NCBI RefSeq assembly: GCF_014541205.1
Contig: NZ_CP061280.1
Location: forward strand, 62,001 to 126,000
Source: Mannheimia bovis
Lineage (GTDB): Bacteria; Pseudomonadota; Gammaproteobacteria; Enterobacterales; Pasteurellaceae
DNA: 64,000 bases
Direction: 5' to 3'
The notes under the pieces were generated by a model, which was not told where the DNA came from, made no database searches, and worked only from the letters and a program-made list of their open reading frames with translations. Shown here in pieces: positions 38,622 through 47,822 of this stretch. Positions within the stretch are counted from its first letter, which is position 1. Every line of letters begins with the position of its first letter. The translations under genes and the position numbers were made by a program.

Positions 38622-39215
38622 CTATAAATTCGCTTCCAAAATTGCTTCTAAACGATCATAGCCAGCCTGAGTGAAATGCAAGCCATCGTGGCATAAATTA
38701 AGGTCTAACTTGCCTTCTTCGTTTTCAAAATGGGTCCACGTTTTCACATAAGTGAGATCTGCCGGGCAATTCGCCTCAAAATAGGCATTCATCTCTCGAA
38801 TTGGTGGATTATCCGTTGTCGCAATGTTATTTACCGGAGTTGCTTCAAGTAAAAAATAGCGAGAGTCCGGTGAAATTGCTTTTAAGCCTGCTACAATTTC
38901 CTTAATCCAATCTAACACTTGTTTTGGTGAATAGTCTGGCTCTTTTACGATATCGTTCACGCCAAGGAAAATAAAGACGTTTTTACCCACATATTTAATG
39001 CGGTTTGGCTTAATAATCACATCTAAATATTGGCGAGTACTCGTACCAGACAAGCCTAGATTTGCCACACTTTGTCCGGCTAAATTTGGCGTACCATTTT
39101 CCATATCGCCCCACATATCAAACAGAGAGTGGCCGATAAGGCTGATATCTGCACTTTTGTTAAATTCCGCTTCTTTGGTTTGATAGCGATTAAAAATATC
39201 TTGATCGGTAAGCAT
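38622..39215 (-). CDS. SGNH/GDSL-type esterase
   Basis: 197 residues. SGNH blocks: block I ISLIGHSLFDMW, where the usual GDS is GHS; block II NLGLSGTSTRQYL; block III FLGVNDI; block V CHDGLHFTQAGYDRLE with the catalytic Asp and His. No signal peptide, so probably cytoplasmic. Substrate unknown; relatives act on small acyl or acetyl esters, including sugar esters. The His in block I lies next to the catalytic serine and is a tolerated variation in this family, so activity is likely. Confidence 0.85.
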   Translation of the reverse strand: MLTDQDIFNRYQTKEAEFNKSADISLIGHSLFDMWGDMENGTPNLAGQSVANLGLSGTSTRQYLDVIIKPNRIKYVGKNVFIFLGVNDIVKEPDYSPKQVLDWIKEIVAGLKAISPDSRYFLLEATPVNNIATTDNPPIREMNAYFEANCPADLTYVKTWTHFENEEGKLDLNLCHDGLHFTQAGYDRLEAILEANL

Positions 39216-39307
39216 AGGTTCTCCTTACATAGAGTTGGAATATTGCTCCATTATTATACACCTTTAGAAATATTTACTCCAATAACTATTGAAAAAATCT
39301 TAAGAAA

Positions 39308-39338
39308 AAAGCCACTTAATACATTAAGTGGCTTTAAA
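39308..39338 (-). terminator. Terminator of gnd
   Basis: AAAGCCACTTAAT (39308-39320) pairs with ATTAAGTGGCTTT (39323-39335). In the minus direction it is followed by TTTCTTA after the arm's own T run. It begins 10 bases after the gnd stop. Confidence 0.85.
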
Positions 39339-39344
39339 AATTAA

Positions 39345-40799
39345 TTAAACATCATAAGTGGTTGAAGCAGTATTACCACCACGACCTGTCCAGTTGGTGT
39401 GGAAGAACTCACCGCGTGGTTTGTCAGTACGCTCATAAGTGTGAGCACCGAAGTAGTCACGTTGAGCTTGGAGTAAGTTTGCCGGTAAGCGATCTGAAGT
39501 ATAACCATCTAAGAACGTAATTGCAGATGCCATACAAGGAACAGGTAAACCAATCTCAATTGATTTAGCCACTACTTTACGCCAATCTGCTAAGCAGTTT
39601 TCTAAAATTTCTTTAAAATATGGATCTGAACCTAAAAATACTAAGTATGGATTAGCTTCATACGCATCACGAATGTTACCTAAGAATCGGCTGCGGATAA
39701 TACAACCTTCACGCCATAATAACGCTGTACCACCGTAGTTAATATCCCAACCAAATTGCTCAGATGCTTCACGAATTAACATAAAGCCTTGTGCGTAGGA
39801 GATAATTTTTGAAGCCAATAACGCACGGCGAACTGCTTCTACCCACTCTTTTTTATCACCTTCAACTTTACCGATGATTTTGTTGAATAATCTTGAAGCC
39901 GCCACCCGCTGATCTTTAAATGCAGATACACAACGAGCAAATACAGATTCTGTGATTAAGGTTAATGGAATACCAAAATCAAGGGCGTTGATACCAGTCC
40001 ATTTGCCAGTACCTTTTTGACCTGCAGTATCAAGAATTTTTTCAACTAATGGCTCGCCATCTTCATCTTTATAAGCAAGAATATCAGTGGTGATGTCAAC
40101 TAAATAACTGTCTAATTCGGTATTTTTCCACTCTTTAAAGATTTCGTGCATTTCATCGTAGCTCAAACCTAAACCATCTTTTAAGAATTGGTAAGCCTCA
40201 CAGATCAACTGCATATCGCCATATTCGATACCGTTGTGGACCATTTTCACGAAATGACCTGAACCATCACGACCAACCCAATCACAGCAAGGCTCGCCTT
40301 TGTCGGTTTTCGCTGAAATTGCTTGGAAAATCGGTTTTACATACGGCCACGCAGACTCATCACCACCCGGCATAATAGATGGTCCGTGTCTTGCCCCTTC
40401 TTCACCACCTGAAACACCTGACCCGATAAAGCGAATACCTTTTTCAGCTAAGGCTTGCACACGGCGATTGGTATCCGGATAATTTGAGTTACCGCCATCA
40501 ATAATAATGTCGCCTTCTTCTAAGTGTGGCACTAAGGCATCAATAAATTGATCAACCACCTCACCCGCACGCACCATTAGCATTACACGGCGTGGTTTTT
40601 CCAATTTCGCTGCTAAATCTTCTAATGAATACGCTCCGATGATGCTAGTATCTTTCGCAGGACCTGCTAAAAACTCATCAACTTTTGAAGTAGTGCGGTT
40701 ATACGCCACCACTTTAAAGCCATTGTCGTTCATATTCAAAATTAAGTTTTGACCCATTACCGCTAAACCGATAACGCCGATATCGCCTTTTACTGACAT
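39345..40799 (-). CDS. gnd: 6-phosphogluconate dehydrogenase, decarboxylating
   Basis: Converts 6-phosphogluconate to ribulose 5-phosphate with NADPH formation. 484 residues. Rossmann motif IGVIGLAVMGQNL near the start, GSGVSGGEEGARHGPSIMPG, substrate-site KMVHNGIEYGDMQ, and the C-terminal SALTYLD-like block (ASAITFLDGY) with HTNWTGRGG. Third oxidative pentose phosphate enzyme, on the same strand as zwf and pgl but separated from pgl by three other genes. Confidence 0.97.
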   Translation of the reverse strand: MSVKGDIGVIGLAVMGQNLILNMNDNGFKVVAYNRTTSKVDEFLAGPAKDTSIIGAYSLEDLAAKLEKPRRVMLMVRAGEVVDQFIDALVPHLEEGDIIIDGGNSNYPDTNRRVQALAEKGIRFIGSGVSGGEEGARHGPSIMPGGDESAWPYVKPIFQAISAKTDKGEPCCDWVGRDGSGHFVKMVHNGIEYGDMQLICEAYQFLKDGLGLSYDEMHEIFKEWKNTELDSYLVDITTDILAYKDEDGEPLVEKILDTAGQKGTGKWTGINALDFGIPLTLITESVFARCVSAFKDQRVAASRLFNKIIGKVEGDKKEWVEAVRRALLASKIISYAQGFMLIREASEQFGWDINYGGTALLWREGCIIRSRFLGNIRDAYEANPYLVFLGSDPYFKEILENCLADWRKVVAKSIEIGLPVPCMASAITFLDGYTSDRLPANLLQAQRDYFGAHTYERTDKPRGEFFHTNWTGRGGNTASTTYDV

Positions 40800-40825
40800 T
40801 GTTTGCTCCTGTTGTTTTTGATTCT

Positions 40826-40876
40826 TGCAAGCGGTTAAATTTGTAAAATTTTTTGCAAATTTGACCGCTTGTAAAT
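40826..40876. repeat. Inverted pair of uptake signals upstream of gnd
   Basis: GCAAGCGGTTAAATTTGTAA and its near complement (TTGCAAATTTGACCGCTTGT) form a stem of about 17 bp. It lies between the P-loop gene and gnd, both on the minus strand, and could act as a terminator for the upstream gene. Confidence 0.65.
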
Positions 40877-40925
40877 ATAGCTTTATTCCTATTACAACTA
40901 GAAAAATCTATAGATTTAATTTAAT

Positions 40926-41372
40926 TTAATTTATCTTAAATAACTTATTAATATCTGAAAATAACTCTTTTTCTGCTTTCTTATTGTCTTTATCATTCGC
41001 ATCTTCTTTTAGATACCACTTAATTATATCTAATTCTGCACTATGTCCATAAAATAACGATGCATATTTCTCGATCATTTTGTAACCTTTGCCTTTAGTT
41101 CTAGATGTTCCAAAAATAAAATCGCAACATTGATTATTTAATTCATATAGGCTGGAGCGAATTTCTTCCTCACTATCTCCAGCCGAATAAATTCCTATAC
41201 GTTGATTATCTTTGTTCTTAAAAACGGCTAAGAAATCAATACCGTTACTATGACGATAAAAATAAACTAATTGTTCTAAAAAAAGGGCACTCATCTGTCT
41301 AAATATACGATTGAAAGTGGTTGTTTTACCTGTATCAGCACTTCCCATTAAGATAAACATCTTCTTAGACAT
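40926..41372 (-). CDS. Small P-loop NTPase-like protein of unknown function
   Basis: 148 residues. Clear Walker A at the N-terminus, MGSADTGKTTT (residues 9-19), preceded by a hydrophobic strand (KMFILMG). A second strand IGIYSAGDSEEE near 60 may be the Walker B-type region, and FIFGTSRTKGKGYKMIEKYA follows. It looks like a minimal GTP- or nucleotide-kinase-like core, shorter than known kinases. RBS GAGGAAAT precedes the start. AT-rich compared with gnd. Function unknown. Confidence 0.7.
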   Translation of the reverse strand: MSKKMFILMGSADTGKTTTFNRIFRQMSALFLEQLVYFYRHSNGIDFLAVFKNKDNQRIGIYSAGDSEEEIRSSLYELNNQCCDFIFGTSRTKGKGYKMIEKYASLFYGHSAELDIIKWYLKEDANDKDNKKAEKELFSDINKLFKIN

Positions 41373-41397
41373 ATTTCCTCACTTATTAAATATACCA

Positions 41398-42090
41398 CTA
41401 TTCTCCTAAAACAAAATCCACCGCCATTTGACTATGTAATTCTGCAGTATCGAAAAACGGTAATTCGCAGTCTGATTGTTGAATTAATAAGCCAATCTCG
41501 GTGCAACCCAAAACCACGCCCTCAGCCCCTTGCTTGCTCAGTTGCTTGATCGTTTCAAGATAAAATGCTTTGGAAGTTGATTCGATTTTTCCCAAACATA
41601 ATTCATCAAAAATAATGCGGTGGATTTCTTTTTGTTTGGCTTCATCCGGCACAATCGGCGTAATGCCACGCTCTCTTAAACCATCACGATAAAAATTATC
41701 ACTCATTGTAAACTGTGTGCCAAGTAAAGCAATTTTGCTCAATCCTTTTGCTTGAATGTTATCTGCAACACAATCTAAAATATGCAAAAATGGAACAGAA
41801 ATATTATCACTAATCTGTTTCGCTACTTTGTGCATTGTATTAGTGGCAAGCAAAATGCCCTCCGCTCCGGCTTGTTCTAATAACTTCGCTTGCTCCGCGA
41901 GCATTTCACCTGCACGTTGCCAATTACCTTGTTTTTGATGTTGAACAATTTCTTGAAAATTGACACTTGAGATGAGCATTTTTGCACTGGAATTTCCACC
42001 CAATACTTGGTTTACTGCACGGTTGATATTCAAATAATAAGAGACCGTACTTTCGGCACTCATTCCACCTAAAATTCCGAGTGTTTTCAT
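41398..42090 (-). CDS. Aspartate/glutamate racemase family protein (YgeA-like)
   Basis: 230 residues, similar throughout to E. coli YgeA, a broad-specificity amino-acid racemase. Motifs: LGILGGMSAESTVSYY, LLATNTMHKVA (first catalytic site, where YgeA too has Thr in place of Cys), LLGTQFTMSDNFYR, and VVLGCTEIGLLI with the second catalytic Cys. Cytoplasmic. The ATG overlaps the stop of the upstream 116-residue gene by 4 bases (ATGA), so the two are coupled. Confidence 0.87.
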   Translation of the reverse strand: MKTLGILGGMSAESTVSYYLNINRAVNQVLGGNSSAKMLISSVNFQEIVQHQKQGNWQRAGEMLAEQAKLLEQAGAEGILLATNTMHKVAKQISDNISVPFLHILDCVADNIQAKGLSKIALLGTQFTMSDNFYRDGLRERGITPIVPDEAKQKEIHRIIFDELCLGKIESTSKAFYLETIKQLSKQGAEGVVLGCTEIGLLIQQSDCELPFFDTAELHSQMAVDFVLGE

Positions 42091-42437
42091 AAGATTTCTG
42101 TACTATTTATCTCTATAATTTGCGATTGCCCGATTTCCAATGTATCAAGCCATTGCCAATGCTCACGCCCAACCAATTTTCCATTATCTATAGAAAATGT
42201 AGTTACACAACGCCCAAGACGATTTTCTAACTGCTGATTTAAATGCTGGTAGTTAAACTCAATTTGGCAATCTGAAATCCATTTACCAATTAAAAACCCT
42301 CTTAAAATCTCACCGCCTTGATATTCTGCCCAGATCATTTTATCTTGCTGAAAATAGTGGAAACGAGTTTGATCATTTACCTCTCCACTTTCACTATTTT
42401 GCACGGCAGTAAAGATTTTATTGTTAAGGTTAAACAT
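42087..42437 (-). CDS. Small cytoplasmic protein of unknown function
   Basis: 116 residues from the ATG at 42435-42437; a GTG one codon upstream is also possible, with GGAAG as RBS. It has a beta-rich pattern (FHYFQQDKMIWAEYQGGEIL, GFLIGKWISDCQIEFNYQHL, GREHWQWLDTLEIGQSQI) like a small beta-barrel. Pasteurellaceae relatives carry vague annotations; I do not recognise a function. Coupled to the racemase gene downstream and 14 bases after pgl. Confidence 0.7.
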   Translation of the reverse strand: MFNLNNKIFTAVQNSESGEVNDQTRFHYFQQDKMIWAEYQGGEILRGFLIGKWISDCQIEFNYQHLNQQLENRLGRCVTTFSIDNGKLVGREHWQWLDTLEIGQSQIIEINSTEIL

Positions 42438-42451
42438 CACTAAAACTTCCG

Positions 42452-43150
42452 TTAAAGATTTTGAGCAGCATCACCATCCAAATACCACTCCGTTATACCG
42501 TCTTTCGCTTTAATTTTTGCTGCCGGATAAGGTAAATCTTCTGCCGGTGTAGTTTGAATTTCTTTTAAAATCTCTGCTTTTGAGCTGCCTGTTACCAAAT
42601 AAGTAATACGTTTGGCTTTTTCAATTAGTGAAGCGGTTTTAGAAATACGAATTTGCCCTGTTTCAGGGTGTTTAGCAATTACCGCCACGTTTTGATCATC
42701 AAAATCAGTTTGATGTGGGAAAAGCGAGGCAGTATGCCCATCTGTTCCCATTCCTAAAATAATCCAATCGAAGGATAAATCTGGCACGCAAGCGGTCAAT
42801 TCTTGTGAAAATCTTGCAAGCTCTTGCTCCACATTCTCTTCGCCACGAATACGGTGGATATTTTCAGTTGGAATGTTGATATGATCGAATAATAACTTTT
42901 GCACTTCGCCATAATTGCTTTCCGGATCGGTTGGGTGAACCATACGATCATCGCCCCACCAAAAATGTAAGTTTTGCCACTGAATTTCGGTGTTAAATGG
43001 GACTTGTGCCAAGGTTTTAAATAATAATTTTGGCGTTGAGCCACCGGAAAGCGAAATATGTACTGGGCGATTTTGTTCGCTGTAGGTTTTAAATTCTTCG
43101 GCAATTTGTTCAACGGCGGCTTGGGCGGTTTCAAAAATTTTAGTTTGCAT
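42452..43150 (-). CDS. pgl: 6-phosphogluconolactonase
   Basis: Hydrolyses 6-phosphogluconolactone, between Zwf and Gnd. Start at MQTKIFETAQAAVEQ (ATG 43148-43150), 232 residues, matching the DevB/Pgl type. Motifs: ISLSGGSTPKLLFKTL, WWGDDRMVHPTDPESNYG and ILGMGTDGHTASLFP. Directly downstream of zwf on the same strand. Confidence 0.94.
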   Translation of the reverse strand: MQTKIFETAQAAVEQIAEEFKTYSEQNRPVHISLSGGSTPKLLFKTLAQVPFNTEIQWQNLHFWWGDDRMVHPTDPESNYGEVQKLLFDHINIPTENIHRIRGEENVEQELARFSQELTACVPDLSFDWIILGMGTDGHTASLFPHQTDFDDQNVAVIAKHPETGQIRISKTASLIEKAKRITYLVTGSSKAEILKEIQTTPAEDLPYPAAKIKAKDGITEWYLDGDAAQNL

Positions 43151-43174
43151 ATATTTTACTCTGATGATATTTAC

Positions 43175-43196
43175 GGGCGGACACATCGGTTCGCCC
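43175..43196. repeat. Short GGGCGGAC hairpin between zwf and pgl
   Basis: GGGCGGAC (43175-43182) and GTTCGCCC (43189-43196) form an 8-bp stem with loop ACATCG. The sequence is a near copy of the hairpin at 22585-22606 (GGGTGGACACAT..GTCCGCCC), so this is a small dispersed repeat. No T run follows in the minus direction, so termination is unlikely. Confidence 0.65.
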
Positions 43197-43215
43197 CACG
43201 ATATTCTAAGAAAAA

Positions 43216-44703
43216 CTATACCTTTTTCTTTAAAGTACCGGAAGGTTTACGCCACACTTTACCATGTTTAGCGATTAATTTATCCGCCTGTGTCGGACCC
43301 CAAGTGCCTGATTCATATTCATAAACACGCCCTCGATTGGCTTTATAAGCTAAAATCGGTTGAACAAATTTCCAACAAGCGTGTACTGCATCGGTACGGG
43401 CAAATAAAGTCGCATCACCTTTTAACGCATCTAATAATAGACGCTCATAAGCAGTTAAGAGGCTTGATGTTGAACTTAAATCCGAATAGCGGAAATCCAT
43501 TGACACTTCTTTTGCTTCAAAGCCTGCCCCCGGTTTTTTCAAGCCGAAACGCATTGAAATACCTTCATCCGGTTGAACACGAATAATCAATTTATTTTCC
43601 GGTGCATTTTGGCTAAATACCGGGTGTGGCGTGGTTTTAAAATGAATGACTATTTCCGTTACACGCGTTGGCAAACGCTTACCTGTACGTACATAAAAAG
43701 GCACACCAGCCCAACGCCAGTTATCAATTTCACATTTTACTGCCATAAAAGTTTCGGTATTAGAATCTTCAGGTACGCCTTTTTCTTCTAAGTAAGCAGG
43801 TACATCTTTGCCATCAACCATACCACGTCCATACTGCCCTAATACAACATTATGTTTTACATCTTCTTCGGTTAAAGGGTGCAAGCAATGTAGCACTTTT
43901 GCTACCTCATCACGCATTGAGTTAGCGTTGATAATTGCCGGAGGTTCCATTGCCACCATCGCTAATACTTGCAATAAGTGGTTTTGGAACATATCACGCA
44001 TTGCCCCAGAATCATCATAGTAACCGCCACGGTCTTCCACGCCGATAGATTCCGCCCCTGTGATTTCCACATAATCAATAAAATTGCGGTTCCAAAGCGG
44101 TTCAAATAAGCCGTTTGAGAAGCGTAAAACCAATAGATTTTGTACTGTTTCTTTACCTAAATAGTGGTCGATACGGTAAATTTGATGTTCTGCAAAATTT
44201 TTGTGAATTTGAATATCTAGCTTTTTCGCAGTTTCAATATCGTAACCAAAAGGTTTTTCTACAATAATACGCTTCCACCCCTTTTCTTCTGTGGTTAAAC
44301 CGTGAGTAGCCAAACACTCGGGAATAGTGCCGTATAAACTCGGCGGGGTTGAAAGATAATAAAGTGTATTACCTTCTGTTTGGTATTTTTCGTGTAATTC
44401 ATCAAGACGAGGAAGTAATTTGGCATAATCTGCCGCATCAGAGGTATTTAATGCTTGATAATAAAGGTGTTCACAGAATGAATCTAATTCTTCTCCTTCC
44501 GCTTTTTCAAATTTTACTAAGGCATCACGCATTTTTTTACGGAAGGTTTTATCGGTTAAATCTGAACGAGAAACACCTAATACGGAGAAGTGTTCGCCTA
44601 ATCTTCCAATTCTGTATAAATTATAAAGTGCAGGAATCAACTTACGAAAAGTTAAATCACCTGACGCACCAAAAATGACCACGCAACTATTTTCAGCATT
44701 CAT
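43216..44703 (-). CDS. zwf: Glucose-6-phosphate 1-dehydrogenase
   Basis: First enzyme of the oxidative pentose phosphate pathway, NADP+ dependent. 495 residues. Coenzyme motif [17 protein letters not shown] at the N-terminus, substrate and catalytic motif [19 protein letters not shown], and [15 protein letters not shown]. First gene of the zwf-pgl group. The 77-base gap to cysQ shows no strong promoter. Confidence 0.97.
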   Translation of the reverse strand: MNAENSCVVIFGASGDLTFRKLIPALYNLYRIGRLGEHFSVLGVSRSDLTDKTFRKKMRDALVKFEKAEGEELDSFCEHLYYQALNTSDAADYAKLLPRLDELHEKYQTEGNTLYYLSTPPSLYGTIPECLATHGLTTEEKGWKRIIVEKPFGYDIETAKKLDIQIHKNFAEHQIYRIDHYLGKETVQNLLVLRFSNGLFEPLWNRNFIDYVEITGAESIGVEDRGGYYDDSGAMRDMFQNHLLQVLAMVAMEPPAIINANSMRDEVAKVLHCLHPLTEEDVKHNVVLGQYGRGMVDGKDVPAYLEEKGVPEDSNTETFMAVKCEIDNWRWAGVPFYVRTGKRLPTRVTEIVIHFKTTPHPVFSQNAPENKLIIRVQPDEGISMRFGLKKPGAGFEAKEVSMDFRYSDLSSTSSLLTAYERLLLDALKGDATLFARTDAVHACWKFVQPILAYKANRGRVYEYESGTWGPTQADKLIAKHGKVWRKPSGTLKKKV

Positions 44704-44780
44704 TTAATAATCCTATTCATTTTAATTGTTAAAATATTGTTGGGAACAAGATTATCATAAAAATTGTTAATGGGAATACC

Positions 44781-45599
44781 CTATTCGAATAAAAATATTT
44801 TATCCCAATTTAGCGAGTTATTTTTTACCATTACAAAGTAAGGATTAATAAAGGTTTCACGCTGATTATAGGTTAATGGAGCAAAATTAAAGTCAAAAAC
44901 AGATCCGCCCACTTCATTGAGTAACACCTCAGCTACAGCGGTATCCCACTCACCTGTATCACCAAAACGAATGTAGCAATCAGCCTTACCTTCCGCCACT
45001 AGCCCTGCTTTTAAGCTACTTGAGCCATATTGAACAAACTGAGCTTCACGCCCTCCTATTGCTTGCAATGCTTTATCAGCGTGAATTTGACTGCCAACGG
45101 CAATCACTAACGGTTTGTCAAGTTGTAGTTCTGCTTTTACAAGCGGTCGAATTTCGTCCTGTTCTTGCAAAAATGCACCGCTTGCTTCCATCGCAAAATA
45201 GAGTTTATCTACGATTGGTGCATAAATTACGCCTAAAACGGGCTGATTTTTCTCGCCTCTTTTCTGTACTAAACCAATCACTATCGAAAACTGATCGGTA
45301 CGATTAATAAACTGTTGTGTACCGTCTAACGGGTCAATAATCCAATATTCTTGCCATTGATTACGTTCAGACAAAGGGATATTACAGCTCTCCTCCGACA
45401 AAACAGGCACATCAGGCGTAAGTTGTTGTAAACGAGTAGTTAAAAATTGGCTGATAAACAAATCTGCCTCTGTAACTGGCGTATCATCTGCCTTAATTTT
45501 AACCTCTACCGAACGTGCATAAAATTGTTTTAAATGCTCGCCTGCCTCTTTCGCAAGAGCGATAACATTATCTAATAATTGCTGATTTAACATTTGCAT
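44781..45599 (-). CDS. cysQ: 3'(2'),5'-bisphosphate nucleotidase CysQ
   Basis: Mg-dependent phosphatase of the inositol monophosphatase superfamily that removes toxic pAp from sulfate assimilation. 272 residues. Motifs: ADDTPVTEADLFISQFL, LSEESCNIPLSER, the metal site WIIDPLDGTQQFINR, and GDTGEWDTAVAEVLLNEVGG. First of two close ATGs used because GGAGG is 5 bases before it. It follows nudE by 23 bases. Confidence 0.92.
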   Translation of the reverse strand: MQMLNQQLLDNVIALAKEAGEHLKQFYARSVEVKIKADDTPVTEADLFISQFLTTRLQQLTPDVPVLSEESCNIPLSERNQWQEYWIIDPLDGTQQFINRTDQFSIVIGLVQKRGEKNQPVLGVIYAPIVDKLYFAMEASGAFLQEQDEIRPLVKAELQLDKPLVIAVGSQIHADKALQAIGGREAQFVQYGSSSLKAGLVAEGKADCYIRFGDTGEWDTAVAEVLLNEVGGSVFDFNFAPLTYNQRETFINPYFVMVKNNSLNWDKIFLFE

Positions 45600-45622
45600 T
45601 TTTGCCTCCGAAAGGCTTATTC

Positions 45623-46183
45623 TTATTTTTCTTCTAACCGATTTTCTTTTAAATAATCTCTTAGCATAAACAGAGCGGATAAATTTCTTGATTCTGCAAA
45701 AGCAGGATCCGCTAATAATTCATCAATTTTATCTAACGGATAACGCACAATTTCCAACGGCTCAGGCTCATCACCCTCTAATTGGGAAGGATACAAGTCT
45801 TCCGCTACAAAAACGTGCATTAAGCCGTACATATGGCTTGGCGAACTGTAAAGCGAACGCAGAAAATCCAACTTTTTCGCCCCAAAACCAATTTCTTCCT
45901 GCAATTCTCGATTAGCACTTTCCATTGGCTCTTCGCCTAAATCAACAATACCTTTAGGAAAACTTAACTCATAACGCTCAGAGCCAACCGCATATTCTTT
46001 AATCATAATCAGCTCGTTATGTTGAATAGGCATTACCAACACCGAAGAACGACGTTGGGGCGTTAAGCGTTCATAAACTCGTTCTTCACCGTTGGAAAAC
46101 CGCAAATCCACCGCTTGTACCTCAAAAATACGAGTTTTCGCCAGGGTTTCTACCTTTAAAATTTCGGGAAGTTGTTTTTTCAT
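45623..46183 (-). CDS. nudE: ADP compounds hydrolase NudE
   Basis: Nudix hydrolase acting on ADP-ribose, Ap3A and NADH. 186 residues. The Nudix box is G-x5-E-x7-REUXEE-x2-GU, read here as GIVDLGEEPMESANRELQEE then IGFG. RYELSFPKG directly before it is typical of NudE. With hslR and hslO nearby it reproduces the neighbourhood seen in E. coli. Confidence 0.9.
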   Translation of the reverse strand: MKKQLPEILKVETLAKTRIFEVQAVDLRFSNGEERVYERLTPQRRSSVLVMPIQHNELIMIKEYAVGSERYELSFPKGIVDLGEEPMESANRELQEEIGFGAKKLDFLRSLYSSPSHMYGLMHVFVAEDLYPSQLEGDEPEPLEIVRYPLDKIDELLADPAFAESRNLSALFMLRDYLKENRLEEK

Positions 46184-46270
46184 TTTATCTCACCTTTTTG
46201 AGTTATTTTAGTTGAAAAATCACACTTTCGCTCTAATATTTCAACTATTCTTTTAATTTTAAGGCAGAAA

Positions 46271-46687
46271 ATGAAAAATAAACACGAAAAAGCAGAAAAT
46301 GAGAACGAAGTCCGCTTAGATAAATGGCTCTGGGCGGCTCGTTTCTACAAAACCCGCACCATTGCCAAAGCGATGATTGAAGGCGGTAAAGTACATTACA
46401 ACGGACAACGGGCGAAAGTCAGCAAGATGGTTGAAGTGGGAGCAATCATCAAACTCCGCCAAGGCAATGAAGAAAAAGAGGTGGAAGTACTTACCTTAAG
46501 CGACCAACGCCGAGGAGCCCCTGAAGCCCAATTGCTCTACCAAGAAACGGAAAAAAGCGTGAAACACCGTGAGGCAATGGCGTTCGCCCGCAAAGCAAAT
46601 GCACTTTCAATGCCTCACCCGGATCGCCGCCCAAACAAAAAAGAGCGACGGGATTTAATCAAATTCAAAGAACAAGAATTTAGCTAA
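46271..46687 (+). CDS. hslR: Ribosome-associated heat shock protein Hsp15
   Basis: Binds free 50S subunits carrying a nascent chain and recycles stalled ribosomes. 138 residues. S4 RNA-binding domain at about 14-75 (VRLDKWLWAARFYKTRTIAK, GGKVHYNGQRAKVSKMVEVG), followed by a basic helical tail (PDRRPNKKERRDLIKFK). Divergent from nudE and upstream of hslO. Confidence 0.93.
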   Translation: MKNKHEKAENENEVRLDKWLWAARFYKTRTIAKAMIEGGKVHYNGQRAKVSKMVEVGAIIKLRQGNEEKEVEVLTLSDQRRGAPEAQLLYQETEKSVKHREAMAFARKANALSMPHPDRRPNKKERRDLIKFKEQEFS

Positions 46688-46749
46688 ACCGTTCAAATTA
46701 ACCCTTGTAATTCCAAAAATTATCCTTATATTGTGAGGCAGCTAACCAC

Positions 46750-46773
46750 GGTGGGCAATTTGCTCACCTTTTT
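46750..46773 (+). terminator. Terminator of hslR
   Basis: GGTGGGC (46750-46756) pairs with GCTCACC (46762-46768), loop AATTT, followed by TTTTT. It separates hslR from hslO, so the two may have separate transcripts. Confidence 0.8.
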
Positions 46774-46780
46774 AATTTTT

Positions 46781-46830
46781 ACAAGCGGTGATTTTTTTAC
46801 AAAATTTTACTAAAAACCGACCGCTTGCAG
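46781..46830. repeat. Inverted pair of uptake signals before hslO
   Basis: ACAAGCGGTGA (46781-46791) and CGACCGCTTG (about 46818-46827) face each other. The second lies 17 bases before the hslO start, so the hairpin would be in the hslO leader. Confidence 0.6.
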
Positions 46831-46843
46831 ACTAGGAAACACA

Positions 46844-47737
46844 ATGAGCTATACCAAAGACAACGACAAACTTTACCGCTACCTATTCAAAGACCGTGCA
46901 GTGCGTGGCGAATGGGTGCGTTTAAACAACACTTTTACCGAAACCTTGAATACCCACCACTATCCCAAAGCGGTGCAAAATTTATTGGGCGAGATGTTAG
47001 TCGCCACCAGCCTTTTAACTGCCACAATGAAATTTAACGGCACAATCACCGTGCAAATTCAAGGCGATGGTCCGTTAAAATTAGCGGTAGTGAACGGCAA
47101 TGACCAACAACAATTACGAGCTTTAGCTCGTGTTCAGGCAGAGGTGGCTGATAATGCCACGCTTTCAGAAATGATTGGCAACGGCGTACTGGTGATTTCG
47201 ATTATCCCAACTGATGGCGAACGCTATCAAGGTGTGATTGCCCTAGATAAGCCAACCATTCGTGAATGTTTGGAAGATTACTTCGAGCGTTCCGAACAGC
47301 TACAAACGCACTTGATTATCCGCAACGGTGAATATGAAGGCAAAGCGGTAGCAGGTGGAATGTTACTCCAAATTATGCCAGACGGCACAGGCAGCCGTGA
47401 TGATTTCGAGCATTTAGCAACGCTCACCGAAACGGTAAAAGATGAGGAATTATTTGGCTTAACCGCAGAAGAATTGCTCTACCGTTTATACCACGAAGAA
47501 CAAGTGGAAGTGTATCCGCCACAAGACACCGAATTTAAATGTGGCTGCTCAAGAGAACGCTCAGGCTCCGCATTACTTTTAGTGCCGGCAGATGAAATTG
47601 AAGAGATGTTAGCAGAAAAACAAGGCGTGATTGATATGCAGTGCGAATGCTGCGGCACGCAATATTTCTTCGACAAAGCAGCCATTGAGGGCTTTAGAGA
47701 AGAGGCAGAAAAATTAAGTGCATTAGGCTTAAATTAA
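46844..47737 (+). CDS. hslO: Redox-regulated chaperone Hsp33
   Basis: Holdase activated by oxidative unfolding. 297 residues. N-terminal domain with LYRYLFKDRAVRGEWVRL; C-terminal zinc-redox switch with CGC (in FKCGCSRERSG) and CECC (in MQCECCGTQYFF), the CxC and CxxC-type cysteines that coordinate zinc. Located after hslR. Confidence 0.95.
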   Translation: MSYTKDNDKLYRYLFKDRAVRGEWVRLNNTFTETLNTHHYPKAVQNLLGEMLVATSLLTATMKFNGTITVQIQGDGPLKLAVVNGNDQQQLRALARVQAEVADNATLSEMIGNGVLVISIIPTDGERYQGVIALDKPTIRECLEDYFERSEQLQTHLIIRNGEYEGKAVAGGMLLQIMPDGTGSRDDFEHLATLTETVKDEELFGLTAEELLYRLYHEEQVEVYPPQDTEFKCGCSRERSGSALLLVPADEIEEMLAEKQGVIDMQCECCGTQYFFDKAAIEGFREEAEKLSALGLN

Positions 47738-47751
47738 GCTAACTCACCATA

Positions 47752-47822
47752 AACAAGCGGTCGAATTTTCCTGATTTTTTGCAAACTATTTCAGAAATTC
47801 GACCGCTTGTATTTTATTTATT
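47752..47822. terminator. Inverted uptake-signal hairpin between hslO and hisIE
   Basis: ACAAGCGGTCGAATTT (47753-47768) pairs with AAATTCGACCGCTTGT (47795-47811 region). T-rich sequence (ATTTTATTTAT) follows on the plus strand; the genes on both sides converge, so it can serve as a bidirectional terminator. Confidence 0.7.
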
